In this document: positions 55,497 through 63,854 of the stretch, one piece after another
Layout of the letters: every line of letters begins with the position of its first letter
How positions within the stretch are numbered: position 1 is the first letter of the stretch
From: Daejeonella lutea
GTDB lineage: Bacteria; Bacteroidota; Bacteroidia; Sphingobacteriales; Sphingobacteriaceae
NCBI RefSeq assembly: GCF_900168015.1
Contig: NZ_FUYR01000001.1
Span: 554,698 to 618,697 of the forward strand
Reading direction: 5' to 3'
DNA: 64,000 nucleotides
The notes under the pieces: generated by a model
What the model was told of the DNA's origin: nothing
Database searches by the model: none
What the model saw: only the letters and a program-made list of their open reading frames with translations
Program-made: the position numbers and the translations under genes

Positions 55497-58400
55497 ATGA
55501 GAAAATTGTACCCATTATTTAGAAGCAGGATACCCGTCTCAGTTCTCAGGACTGCGGGTCTTGTAAACGGAGTCATCTTCCTCTCCTTAACTGCCAGCTT
55601 TGGGATGAATTCGGAGGGCCGCGAGTCCCTGGGATCCCACAACAAATTCAAGGCAACTGAAAACCGGAAGTTAGATCGGCTGGTGCCGCCACAGGAAATT
55701 CGTGGTCGCGTGACAGATTCGAAAGGCGCACCGCTTCCGGGAGTTAGTGTGCGATTGAAAAACACAAGCATCGGTACCTCGACAAATATTGATGGCAATT
55801 ATACGATTACGATTCCCGAGCCAGGTATCCTGGTGTTCAGCTATTTGGGGTTTGTAGATCAGGAGATTTCGTCCGGCAGCCGGACAGCTATCAATGTCAC
55901 GCTGCTCGAAGATCAGAAGGCCCTGGATGAAGTTGTGGTGGTAGGTTATGGTACACAGAGCAAGAAAGATGTTTCGAGTGCAATTGGTTCACTATCTGTT
56001 GCAAACAAAAAACTCGCCGACCTTCCAATTACCAGTCCGGAACAATTGCTGCAGGGTAGAGTAGGAGGAGTAAATATTACTCAGGATTCAGGTACTCCCG
56101 GCGGTCGTGCAACTGTACGGATCAGGGGTGCCAGTTCGATTAACGGAGGCAATGATCCTTTATACGTCATTGATGGCGTGCCCATGAATACAGGAAATTA
56201 TGCTGGAGCAGCTGCAGGCTCTGTTGCTCAAAACCCGCTTTCGAATATCAGTCCAAATGATATCGAGAGCATAGATATTCTGAAAGACGCTTCAGCCGCA
56301 GCTATCTATGGGTCAAGAGCTTCCAATGGAGTTATCGTGATCACTACCAAGCGAGGTAAGCAGGATCAGACAAAAATTACCTACAATACCTATTTCGGAT
56401 TTCAGGAAGTCGCAAAACGAATCCCGCTTTTAGGCGGACCAGAATGGGGAGAGCTGATCAATGAGGCCAACGTAAATGTAGGAAATGCCCCGCCGATCGC
56501 CAATCCGGCTGCGCTGCCAACCACCGACTGGCAGGAAGAAATATTCAGGAGGGCTCCAATTTCCAACAATGAACTTTCCTTGTCGGGAGGAACGCAGAAA
56601 ACTCAATATTTCCTGTCAGGGAGTTATCTGAATCAAACCGGTGTAGTTATTGGAAGCGGTTTCAGCCGGGGGAATTTTAGGTTCAATTTCGATCAAAAAA
56701 TAAATGAAAATCTGAAAGCTGGTATCAACATGAGTATGAACCGCTCAAAAACAGATCGGGTAAGTGCGGGCGACCGCGATGGAATTGTGGCGGTAGCCAT
56801 TGTTAAATCACCTGCTGTTCCTGCCAGAAATGCCGACGGTTCTTTAAATCCAAATGATCCTTATATCAGTAACATTGATAATCCGCTGATCATTGCCGAC
56901 CAGGTTAGAAATGATGCCTTTAATAACAGAGCTTTAGGAAATGCTTTTGTAGAGTTGAAGATCCTAGAGGGCTTGAATTTCAGAAGTAGTATCGGATTAG
57001 ATTATTTAACACTGGAAGAGGTATTCTTTGTTCCACCTAATAAGCTTACGGTATTGGGTAGAACTTCTAACGGTTCGGGAACTAACAGCATGACCCAGGA
57101 TATTGGCTGGATTAATGAGAATACCCTTAATTACAGCAAGAGTCTTAGTGAAAATCATCGCTTTAATGTACTGTTAGGATATTCTAACCAGGAATCGAAA
57201 TTTAACAGAACGATTGCTTCAGCTACCAATTTTGCATTAGAGTCTATACAGACACTGGGTTCTGCATCAATTAAGAATTCAACCTCAACAGGTGGAAGCT
57301 GGGGACTTACCTCTTACTTCAGCAGGTTAAATTATTCATTTAAAGATAAGTTCAACTTAGCTGCCAGTTATCGTGTGGATGGTTCTTCGAGATTTGCTGA
57401 AAATAACAAATACGGAAGTTTCCCTTCGGTGTCGGCAGCTTATCGCCTGGGCCAGGAAAACTTTTTAAAAGGTCTGACCTGGCTTGAAGATCTGAAGCTT
57501 AGGGCAAGCTGGGGCAAAACCGGTAATCAGGAAATCGGTAATTTCACATCAAGAGGGTTATTTGCAGGAGGCTTCAATTATATCGGAGCAAGCGGGCTTT
57601 CGCAAACCCAGTTAGCGAATCCGGATCTTTCCTGGGAGAGTACCGAACAGACGAATATAGGTTTGGACCTAAGTTTCCTGAAGGGGAGGATTAATTTCAC
57701 AACAGATATTTATAAGAAAAACACTTCAGGTTTATTACTGGCTGTTTCTTTGCCACGTTCTTCTGGCTTTACAAGCTCAGTTCAAAACGTAGGAAATGTG
57801 GAGAACAAGGGTTTAGAGCTAGGTCTGAACACTGTGAATTTCGATAAAGGCGACTTTAAATGGACTACTGATTTCAATATTGCATTTAACCGGAACAAAG
57901 TAACTAATCTGCCTGGGGGGGATATACCCCTTGGATTTAATGGTTATGCCAGCGTTGTTAAGCAGGGTTATCCTTTAGGTACCTTTTTTGGTTGGAATAT
58001 TTTAGGTGTCAATCCCGCAACAGGAAATTACATCATACAAGACGTAGACGGTGATGGCAACAATCCATTGGCTTCAACGACTCTTGATAACGTTGTCTTA
58101 GGCAGCGCACAACCTAAATTTACCGGCGGCTTTACCAATGCGGTTTCTTATAAAGGTTTTGATGTTTCTGTATTTATGCACTTTGTTTATGGCAATATGA
58201 TCTTTAATCAGGCTGAGTATTCTTACGGCCGCTTGCATACCTGGTTCAACTCTTCGACCCTGGCCCGTGAGCGTTGGAGAAAGCCGGGAGATATCACAAA
58301 GCTGCATCGTGCGGCCTGGGGTGATCCAACACGGAACGGATCCGTTTCTAACCGGGTATTGCAGGATGGTTCGTTCCTGCGCGTAAAAAATGTGGCTTTA

Positions 58401-58610
58401 GGATACAATTTCCAAAATGCATTAATACAGAAGGCGGGGATCAAAAATATTCGCATCTACGCTGCAGGCCAGAATATTTTAACATGGACTGACTACCGTG
58501 GATATGACCCTGAAGTAAATGCCAATGGAAATGACACCACGCTTGGGTTTGATATGAGTTCATATCCTCAAGCCCGGTCGTTCTCATTAGGTTTAAATGC
58601 CACGTTCTAA
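55497..58610 (+). CDS. SusC/RagA TonB-dependent receptor without STN domain
   Basis: A 1037-residue receptor. A weak N-terminal export segment (about 15-35) is followed by a spacer, then the carboxypeptidase-regulatory-like domain IRGRVTDSKGAPLPGVSV at about 68-85. Plug: DEVVVVGYGTQSKKDVSSAIGSL, and NDIESIDILKDASAAAIYGSRASNGVIVITTK near 255-285. The barrel ends with FSLGLNATF. No STN domain and no adjacent sigma/FecR pair, unlike the first SusC. Regulation is therefore by another route. Substrate unknown. Confidence 0.94.
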   Translation: MRKLYPLFRSRIPVSVLRTAGLVNGVIFLSLTASFGMNSEGRESLGSHNKFKATENRKLDRLVPPQEIRGRVTDSKGAPLPGVSVRLKNTSIGTSTNIDGNYTITIPEPGILVFSYLGFVDQEISSGSRTAINVTLLEDQKALDEVVVVGYGTQSKKDVSSAIGSLSVANKKLADLPITSPEQLLQGRVGGVNITQDSGTPGGRATVRIRGASSINGGNDPLYVIDGVPMNTGNYAGAAAGSVAQNPLSNISPNDIESIDILKDASAAAIYGSRASNGVIVITTKRGKQDQTKITYNTYFGFQEVAKRIPLLGGPEWGELINEANVNVGNAPPIANPAALPTTDWQEEIFRRAPISNNELSLSGGTQKTQYFLSGSYLNQTGVVIGSGFSRGNFRFNFDQKINENLKAGINMSMNRSKTDRVSAGDRDGIVAVAIVKSPAVPARNADGSLNPNDPYISNIDNPLIIADQVRNDAFNNRALGNAFVELKILEGLNFRSSIGLDYLTLEEVFFVPPNKLTVLGRTSNGSGTNSMTQDIGWINENTLNYSKSLSENHRFNVLLGYSNQESKFNRTIASATNFALESIQTLGSASIKNSTSTGGSWGLTSYFSRLNYSFKDKFNLAASYRVDGSSRFAENNKYGSFPSVSAAYRLGQENFLKGLTWLEDLKLRASWGKTGNQEIGNFTSRGLFAGGFNYIGASGLSQTQLANPDLSWESTEQTNIGLDLSFLKGRINFTTDIYKKNTSGLLLAVSLPRSSGFTSSVQNVGNVENKGLELGLNTVNFDKGDFKWTTDFNIAFNRNKVTNLPGGDIPLGFNGYASVVKQGYPLGTFFGWNILGVNPATGNYIIQDVDGDGNNPLASTTLDNVVLGSAQPKFTGGFTNAVSYKGFDVSVFMHFVYGNMIFNQAEYSYGRLHTWFNSSTLARERWRKPGDITKLHRAAWGDPTRNGSVSNRVLQDGSFLRVKNVALGYNFQNALIQKAGIKNIRIYAAGQNILTWTDYRGYDPEVNANGNDTTLGFDMSSYPQARSFSLGLNATF

Positions 58611-58628
58611 GTTTTAAGAAAAGAAATC

Positions 58629-59951
58629 ATGAAGAAAATATATTTAATAATCTTTTTATACCTGACGGTTTCATCATGTGATGTGATCGATCAGGAACCC
58701 ATAGATTCGGTAAGTACCCAGTCCTTGTTTACACGGGAATCGGACGCTGAAGCAGCCATCATCGGAACATACCGCCATCTGGCGAACCTTGGTCCGAATT
58801 ATATCTTTTTTGCAGAATTGCCAACAAAAAATACAAAGGGTAATGCCCTCAACAGGCAGTTTGAGCAATTGAATAACCTGATTTTCGTAGCTGATAATTC
58901 ACAGTATACGGGGCTTTGGGACCAGCAGTTCGTGCTTATTAATTCCGCTAATGTGGTTATAAAAAATGTTCCTAAGATCCCGGGCATGGCCGATGCAGCT
59001 AAAAATTCGGTAATTGCAGAAGCGCGGTTCCTGAGGGCATTCACGTATTTTAACCTGGTCAGATATTTTGGGGCGGTGCCATTGGTTACTGAGCCTACAG
59101 AAAGTCCGGATGTGGCTAGCCTGCAGATTGCAAGAACTCCAGTCGCAGAAGTGTATAACCAGATCATTCTCGACCTTGATTTTGCAAAGGCAAATTTGCC
59201 TGAAACATTCACAGGATTAGGCAGAACGGCAAGGGCAACAAAAGCTGCGGCATATGCATTAGGGGCTCGCATCTATCTGACGAGAAAGAACTACGCTTTA
59301 GCAATTGCTGATGCTAACCAGGTTTTATCGCGGAAAGGGGAAACTTTAACAGTGGCTTATGCGAACCTGTTCCTTACTAAAAACTCTGCGGAATCGATTT
59401 TTGAGATCAATTATGATACCCAACTGCAAAATAACCTGGCAACTACTTTTCTTCCGGGCTCGCTGTCAGGCACACGAACCATTGATGTCAATAACGATCT
59501 TTTCAATGCCTATGAAACCGGTGATGTTCGGAAAGATGCCACTATCGGCTTTGCTAATGCTGCGAACTATATGAAAAAGTATTCGCGGGGCGGGACCAGG
59601 GATGATAATATCATTGTTTTCCGTACGGCGGAAGTGATGTTAGCGAAAGCTGAAGCACTAGCGGAAACAGCCTATCCCAGTGCTGACGCCCTGAAGCTTT
59701 TAAACGAAGTTAGGCGCCGGGCGGGGCTTGGAGCTGTTAATCCTGCTACCCTTGCCGACTTCAGAGCGGCTCTTTATAAGGAGCGCAGACTTGAGCTTTC
59801 ATTTGAAGGACATGAATGGCATGATATTGTCAGAACCGGGCGATTACAATCGTTCCTTGGTATTACCGATATAAATAAATCAATCTGGCCAGTTCCATCT
59901 GTAGAACTTGCGAGAAACCCGAAATTACTGCCTCAAAATCCGGGGTACTAA
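58629..59951 (+). CDS. SusD/RagB-family surface lipoprotein
   Basis: A 440-residue lipoprotein with lipobox TVSSC near residue 17. SusD features: DQEPIDSVSTQSLF near the start, AEARFLRAFTYFNLVRYFGAVPLVTEP near 130-155, TPR-like helices, and the C-terminal KERRLELSFEGHEWHDIVRTGR plus PVPSVELARNPKLLPQNPGY ending typical of the RagB/SusD family. It starts 19 bp after susC and is followed by a terminator. It belongs to a different SusD branch from the protein at 21548. Confidence 0.94.
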   Translation: MKKIYLIIFLYLTVSSCDVIDQEPIDSVSTQSLFTRESDAEAAIIGTYRHLANLGPNYIFFAELPTKNTKGNALNRQFEQLNNLIFVADNSQYTGLWDQQFVLINSANVVIKNVPKIPGMADAAKNSVIAEARFLRAFTYFNLVRYFGAVPLVTEPTESPDVASLQIARTPVAEVYNQIILDLDFAKANLPETFTGLGRTARATKAAAYALGARIYLTRKNYALAIADANQVLSRKGETLTVAYANLFLTKNSAESIFEINYDTQLQNNLATTFLPGSLSGTRTIDVNNDLFNAYETGDVRKDATIGFANAANYMKKYSRGGTRDDNIIVFRTAEVMLAKAEALAETAYPSADALKLLNEVRRRAGLGAVNPATLADFRAALYKERRLELSFEGHEWHDIVRTGRLQSFLGITDINKSIWPVPSVELARNPKLLPQNPGY

Positions 59952-59970
59952 TCGATCAAATTAATAAACG

Positions 59971-60006
59971 AAGCGCGGCATCCGATGAGGGTGGCGCGCT
60001 TTTTTT
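59971..60006 (+). terminator. Terminator after the second SusD gene
   Basis: AAGCGCG and CGCGCTT pair around a loop of about 16 nt, with extra inner pairing and a T-run. A long heptad array starts just after it. Confidence 0.85.
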
Positions 60007-60009
60007 ATG

Positions 60010-60318
60010 TGCGGGTGTTGAGAATGAGTAATGAGTAATCAGTGATCAGTAATCAGTGATCGGTAATCAGTGATCGGTAATCGGTAATCAGTGATCGGGT
60101 AATCGGTGATCGAGGTGAACGGTTATCAGTAATCAGTAATCGGTAATCAGTGATCAGTGATCAGTAATTGGTAATCAGTAATCGGTGATCGGTAATCAGT
60201 AATCGGGTAATCGGTAATCAGTAATTGGGTAATCGGTGATCGAGGTGAACGGTAATCGGTAATTGGTAATCGGTAATCGGGTAATCGGAGATCGAGGTAA
60301 TCAGGTAATTAGTAATGG
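60010..60318. repeat. Long ATCAGTA/ATCGGTA heptad array
   Basis: About 40 tandem 7-bp units such as aatcagt, gatcagt, aatcggt and gatcggt, with occasional 8-bp units (an extra g in gggtaat) and a repeated gatcgaggtgaacgg insert. It lies right after a terminator and is related in sequence to the heptads at 31107-31405 and 31962-32184. Confidence 0.95.
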
Positions 60319-60452
60319 TCTTGGATACTGATCTGCCTGGTTGGCGCGAGAAAGGTGATGCATTTAATGCCATAATTGGGTATTCCCTAAACGGCTCTAT
60401 TAGGGAAACGGGAGAGAAAGAAGCAAATCAGTTCACACAAAGTAATAGCTGA
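60315..60452 (+). CDS. Possible 45-codon ORF, doubtful
   Basis: The ATG lies at the end of the heptad array, and the frame reads VLDTDLPGWREKGDAFNAII, an unusually protein-like composition for non-coding DNA. No family, signal peptide or clear ribosome binding site is seen. It could be a gene remnant. Confidence 0.2.
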   Translation: MVLDTDLPGWREKGDAFNAIIGYSLNGSIRETGEKEANQFTQSNS

Positions 60453-60504
60453 AGTGTTCATCACAGGAGACTATTCTACCGACTTGATAATAAATACATA
60501 AGTA

Positions 60505-60657
60505 ATGAAAGTATTAATACTGATCCTACTGTCTGCAATTGTAATGATACCCTATACTACACAGAAACCAGTAATACAGAAATACGTCGAGGCTGGGATC
60601 ACGGCATGTGCAACAATAAAATTAACGGGAAAGAATTTTCAAGTGCAAAATTCATAA
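60505..60657 (+). CDS. Possible 50-residue small exported peptide
   Basis: MKVLILILLSAIVMIPYTTQ has the profile of a signal peptide, followed by 30 polar residues including one Cys. It is 99 bp upstream of the metzincin-like lipoprotein gene on the same strand. No family recognised; the short length keeps confidence low. Confidence 0.35.
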   Translation: MKVLILILLSAIVMIPYTTQKPVIQKYVEAGITACATIKLTGKNFQVQNS

Positions 60658-60755
60658 GGACAGTTTGGAAAAAATAATATCGTCCCGATTTAGGAAAATA
60701 TCTGACAAATCGTCGAACCATTTAACATTCATCTTGACATAAGATCGGACTCTGC

Positions 60756-61511
60756 ATGCGATTGATTAAGACTGGGGGAGTGGTACTTTTAGCATTAGTG
60801 TTACTGGGTATAAGCTGTGAAAACAGGAAGCAGTTGAGCTTACAGGATGACGTGGATTTCTCTTTCCACGAACAGAACTTCGGGGAGTCGGCAGGGGATC
60901 TGCTGCGTGCCGATAAATACAAGTCCTTACGAGTGGAAATACATTACATGACTGGCTTCAGACCAGATATGAATGCCATAGCGAATCTCAGGGTATTTTT
61001 AAATCAGTGTTTGAATAAACCGGAAGGCGTAAAGATTTTCGTAAAGGAAATTGCCGCTGTAAAGGATACGCTTTTAACAAGGAATGAAGTGGACACTTTG
61101 AGAAGGGCGAACCGGGTGATCAAGACTAAGAAAGATCAAATCGCAATTTACATTCTATATACAAACGGGCAGTTTCATAATAAATATATCCTGGGGCAGG
61201 CTTTTCGAAACACGACAATAATTATTTATGGAAAGTCACTACGGAATCGCCTCAACGCTTTCGAAGCGTCAAGGTCGGAAATATTAGAGACCGAGCTTTT
61301 ACTCCATGAATTTGGTCACCTGCTGGGCCTGGTTAATAAAGGGTCCCCAATGATGAGCGATCATGATGACCGGAAACGCGAAGCCCATTGCGAAAATGAG
61401 GATTGTATAATGTACGCGGTAATAGACAGGAACCAGGACCAGCCCCTCAGGTATTTTGATGAAGCATGTCTTCAAGATTTGGCAGCAAACAGTCGAACAA
61501 ATACGGAATAG
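60756..61511 (+). CDS. Lipoprotein zinc metalloprotease with split archaemetzincin-like signature
   Basis: A 251-residue lipoprotein with lipobox LGISC (Cys21). HEFGHLLGL at 184-192 supplies the HExxH zinc site and the Gly of the metzincin-type HExxHxxG motif. HCENEDCIM at 211-219 matches the HCx4CxM element of archaemetzincins, but 18 residues, including SDHDD, separate the two where archaemetzincins have none. Bacteroidota proteins with this layout are commonly annotated as membrane metalloprotease. It is likely anchored in the envelope, facing the periplasm or the surface. Substrate unknown. Confidence 0.8.
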   Translation: MRLIKTGGVVLLALVLLGISCENRKQLSLQDDVDFSFHEQNFGESAGDLLRADKYKSLRVEIHYMTGFRPDMNAIANLRVFLNQCLNKPEGVKIFVKEIAAVKDTLLTRNEVDTLRRANRVIKTKKDQIAIYILYTNGQFHNKYILGQAFRNTTIIIYGKSLRNRLNAFEASRSEILETELLLHEFGHLLGLVNKGSPMMSDHDDRKREAHCENEDCIMYAVIDRNQDQPLRYFDEACLQDLAANSRTNTE

Positions 61512-61690
61512 CCTGCGATCGTTGTTTTCTTAGAAAGTTCCTCAAAACAATTGATGGTAATTGTGGCTGCAGTGCTCCTGGCGGACCCAATATTTCAAGT
61601 GGGACTAAGTTTTAACCAAGGTAGTTCCGGAACTAGCTATTTGGAAGCCGGGAAGCAACTGATTTTGCATATGCAGATAAAGGGAATTGA

Positions 61691-61867
61691 GCTGCCGAGT
61701 TAGGCGACTGGTGGGATGATACCGACCTGAGAAATAATCTACATTGGAGTACCAGCTCCGTTTATCGGCGTCGTAGGGATGGCATCCTGCCGTACTTCAA
61801 AATTGGGGGCAGATGTTATTACCATCGGCAAGCAGTTTTAGACTTGGTGAACAGGTTTATGAAATAG
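61691..61867 (+). pseudogene. Remnant of an excisionase-like helix-turn-helix protein
   Basis: The frame after a stop at 61688-61690 encodes about 58 residues: WWDDTDLRNNLHWSTSSVYR, then LPYFKIGGRCYYHRQAVLDL. This matches the HTH_17/excisionase-like domain of Bacteroidota mobile elements (xLxx-S-xSxLYRWRxxGxLPYxKIGGxxYY). No start codon is available in frame. The upstream frame (ATG at 61554, 49 codons, ending GIELPS) may be the lost N-terminus, offset by a frameshift. REP-like hairpin begins immediately after the TAG. Confidence 0.55.
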
Positions 61868-61934
61868 GATTCCAGCGCAGGCTGGAATCTCCTAATTTTA
61901 CTAAAAAGCCATGTCATTCCAGCGCAGGCTGGAA
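61868..61934. repeat. Pair of REP-like hairpins
   Basis: GATTCCAGC-GCAG-GCTGGAATC (61868-61889) is a perfect 9-bp stem with a 4-nt loop. TTCCAGC-GCAG-GCTGGAA (61917-61934) is a second copy with the same core and loop in the same orientation. The layout is like REP/BIME elements of many bacteria. No RAYT transposase is seen in the window. Confidence 0.8.
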
Positions 61935-61989
61935 CCTCTAGTCTGTTAAATTTAAGGACCCAATAAATTCTTAAACCCAGGACAAAAAA

Positions 61990-62150
61990 TCTTACCCCTG
62001 TCTTCCTCAGTGTGCTCCATTCCTTCCTCTGTGTCCTTCGCGGTGAAATTAACATTATGTGAAAGCCTCCGGCTTGTAAAGCGTTAAGGTTTTAACGCGG
62101 AGTGCACAGAGGAAGAATACAAAGTTCACGGAGTGCACAGCGAGCTTATG
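61990..62150. repeat. Inverted pair of a widespread-looking intergenic motif
   Basis: cctctgtgtccttcgcggtg (about 62028-62047) and, in opposite sense, acgcggagtgcacagagg (about 62096-62113) plus cacggagtgcacag (62129-62142) form an imperfect inverted repeat around a central segment of about 50 bp. On the reverse strand the motif yields an RRTQRK-type spurious protein. Confidence 0.55.
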
Positions 62151-62221
62151 TCAGTAAGACTTGCAGGTTTGTACCTAAAAACCGCACATATCCCGATCCA
62201 AATTCTCCTTTGTTCTTCACC

Positions 62222-62265
62222 CTGAGATCACACTGAGATCACCCTGAGATTACCCTGAGATAGCA
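62222..62265. repeat. 11-bp tandem repeat, four copies
   Basis: ctgagatcaca, ctgagatcacc, ctgagattacc and ctgagatagca start at 62222, 62233, 62244 and 62255. The 11-bp period is close to one helical turn, unlike the 7-bp arrays around it. Confidence 0.9.
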
Positions 62266-62338
62266 CTGTCTTTAACCTTGCGTAAACCTGCGGGTTTTTC
62301 ATAATCACACCATTTTCTGCGGGTTTATGCCACGAGGT

Positions 62339-62375
62339 CGGTCAAACCCGGTCAAATTCGGTCAAATCCGGTCAG
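62339..62375. repeat. 10-bp tandem repeat
   Basis: cggtcaaacc, cggtcaaatt, cggtcaaatc and a partial cggtcag in direct tandem. No gene is present. The surrounding stretch 62376-62915 also contains a palindromic cctgcctgccggcaaggcagg at about 62617-62637 and gtcaacc heptads at about 62764-62790. Confidence 0.85.
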
Positions 62376-62473
62376 AATTTCGCTGGCTTTTGAATCCTTG
62401 CGATGTTTGATCCGAGCACCACATACCGGTATAACAGAGGCGCTGATTTTTTAAACTTTTAAAGTTTACTAAA

Positions 62474-62578
62474 ATGGCAAGATCAAAATTTAATGTATTC
62501 ACCCACGGGCTGAGCGGGCGGTGGTCGGGCAGGAGATGGGGTGTACCGAAGGAAGCTGTTGGTGCGGTCGATTTATAA
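62474..62578 (+). pseudogene. Possible truncated conserved Bacteroidota protein N-terminus
   Basis: A 34-codon ORF starts MARSKFNVFTHGLSGRW. The MARSK..N..THGLSG start resembles small conserved Bacteroidota proteins that continue KVGDLLVFRQ. The neighbouring frames hold VGQEM and VYRRK-like pieces, as expected after frameshifts. The match is from memory and short. Confidence 0.25.
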
Positions 62579-62915
62579 GGTAGCCAGGTACGTGGAATGA
62601 GGGAGCAAGGAACAAACCTGCCTGCCGGCAAGGCAGGGAACAAAGAGCAAAGATTGGGGCGGTTAAGTGGACGGGGACCTCCCTCATAGTTGACAGGTGA
62701 GGGTTGACAGCGGCTATACGGAGAGGAGCGCTACTTATCCGACTGGCTATGCATCATGCTACTGTCAACCGTCAACCGTCCACCGTCAACTGAATAAGGC
62801 TGGTGCATTACAGTCAGGGTTCAAGTCCCCAATGGTGCCGTTAGTAGATGAATCTGTCCATCGAAAGCGAAATAGGTGGTAAGTATGAAGACTCTGCTAA
62901 AAATTATTTTTTAAG

Positions 62916-63356
62916 TTGAGAGTTGAGAGTGGAGAGTTGACAGTTACTAAACGCTTAAAAGTTGAGGGTTGAGAGTTGAGAGTTGACAGTTACTAAACGC
63001 TTAAAAGTTGAGGGTTGAGAGTTGAGAGTTGACAGTTACTAGACGCTTAAAAGTTGAGAGTTGAGAGTGGAGAGTTGACAGTTACTAAACGATTAAAAGT
63101 TGAGGGTTGAGAGTTGAGAGTTGACAGTTACTAAACGCTTAAAAGTTGAGGGTTGAGAGTTGAGAGTTGACAGTTACTAGACGCTTAAAAGTTGAGAGTT
63201 GAGAGTGGAGAGTTGACAGTTACTAAACGATTAAAAGTTGAGGGTTGAGGGTTGAGAGTTGACAGTTACTAAACGCTTAAAAGTTGAGAGTTGAGGGTTG
63301 ACAGTTACTAAACGCTTAAAAGTGGGGAGTTGAGAGTGGAGAATTGAGAGATGCTG
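62916..63356. repeat. 46-bp minisatellite with 138-bp higher-order period
   Basis: About nine tandem copies of a unit made of three or four 7-bp words (gttgagg, gttgaga, gttgaca) plus a fixed linker ttactaaacgcttaaaa. The linker's ACG falls at 62951, 62997, 63043, 63089, 63135, 63181, 63227 and 63273: exactly 46 bp each time. The last step is 39 bp, one heptad shorter. The variant ctagacg recurs 138 bp apart (63039, 63177), so three-unit blocks were duplicated together. Confidence 0.95.
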
Positions 63357-63475
63357 AACGCTGGGAGAAGGCGCAGTGACCGCCGAGGCCTGTTGAATGA
63401 GGGCAATTGGCCGTGGGTATTGAATCGTCGCCTTACCCAAATTAAAATGGCATCTATTTTGTATTACTTCTGTTC

Positions 63476-63850
63476 ATGAAAAACAGCAAGAAACATAAGA
63501 TATTGGTAATAGAAGATGATGCCGACGTACTTGCAACAATAGAGTCAATCCTGACGGTTAAGGGGTTTGATGTATATACATCGTCCACCGGATTAGATGC
63601 TATGTCTTTAGTCGAAGAGAAAAAGCCAAGCCTGGTGATCACAGATATATTTCTGGGTGATGTAGATGGCCGTATCATCTGTCAGTCTATCAAAAATAAT
63701 CCTCAGACGAGCCACATCCCCATCATTATTATATCTGGTAAACCCGAAATTTACAATACAATCCAGCATGTTGGTGCAAACGATGTAGTACTGAAGCCAT
63801 TTAACCATGAGACGTTATTGCAAAGGGTAGAAAGGCAATTGTGTGCTTAA
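63476..63850 (+). CDS. Single-domain response regulator
   Basis: A 124-residue CheY-like receiver with no output domain. Acidic pocket Asp14/Asp15, phospho-acceptor Asp57 in VITDIFL, Ser87 in IIISGKP and Lys107 in VLKPF are all in place. It could be a phosphotransfer intermediate or interact with a partner protein. No histidine kinase is adjacent; the multi-PAS protein at 39157, which has a phospho-acceptor-like His but no ATPase, is a possible but distant relay partner. Repeats flank it on both sides. Confidence 0.92.
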   Translation: MKNSKKHKILVIEDDADVLATIESILTVKGFDVYTSSTGLDAMSLVEEKKPSLVITDIFLGDVDGRIICQSIKNNPQTSHIPIIIISGKPEIYNTIQHVGANDVVLKPFNHETLLQRVERQLCA

Positions 63851-63854
63851 TAAC

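Noticed and set aside
61819..62055. 78-codon leftward ORF with RRTQRK
   Set aside because: It is the translation of the intergenic cctctgtgtccttcgcggtg-type repeat and of the REP-like hairpins on the opposite strand, with no family support.
62801..62850. tRNA-like T-arm (GGGTTCAAGTCCC)
   Set aside because: Only three base pairs of the T stem form, and no matching acceptor, D or anticodon arms are found around it.
62915..63356. Possible CRISPR array
   Set aside because: Units are joined head to tail with no unique spacers, variation falls within the repeat itself, and there are no cas genes in the window. It is a minisatellite.
62362..63440. Several 60-90 codon frames in the repeat-rich gap
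   Set aside because: They read through low-complexity or tandem repeats and show no domain, signal peptide or plausible start region.
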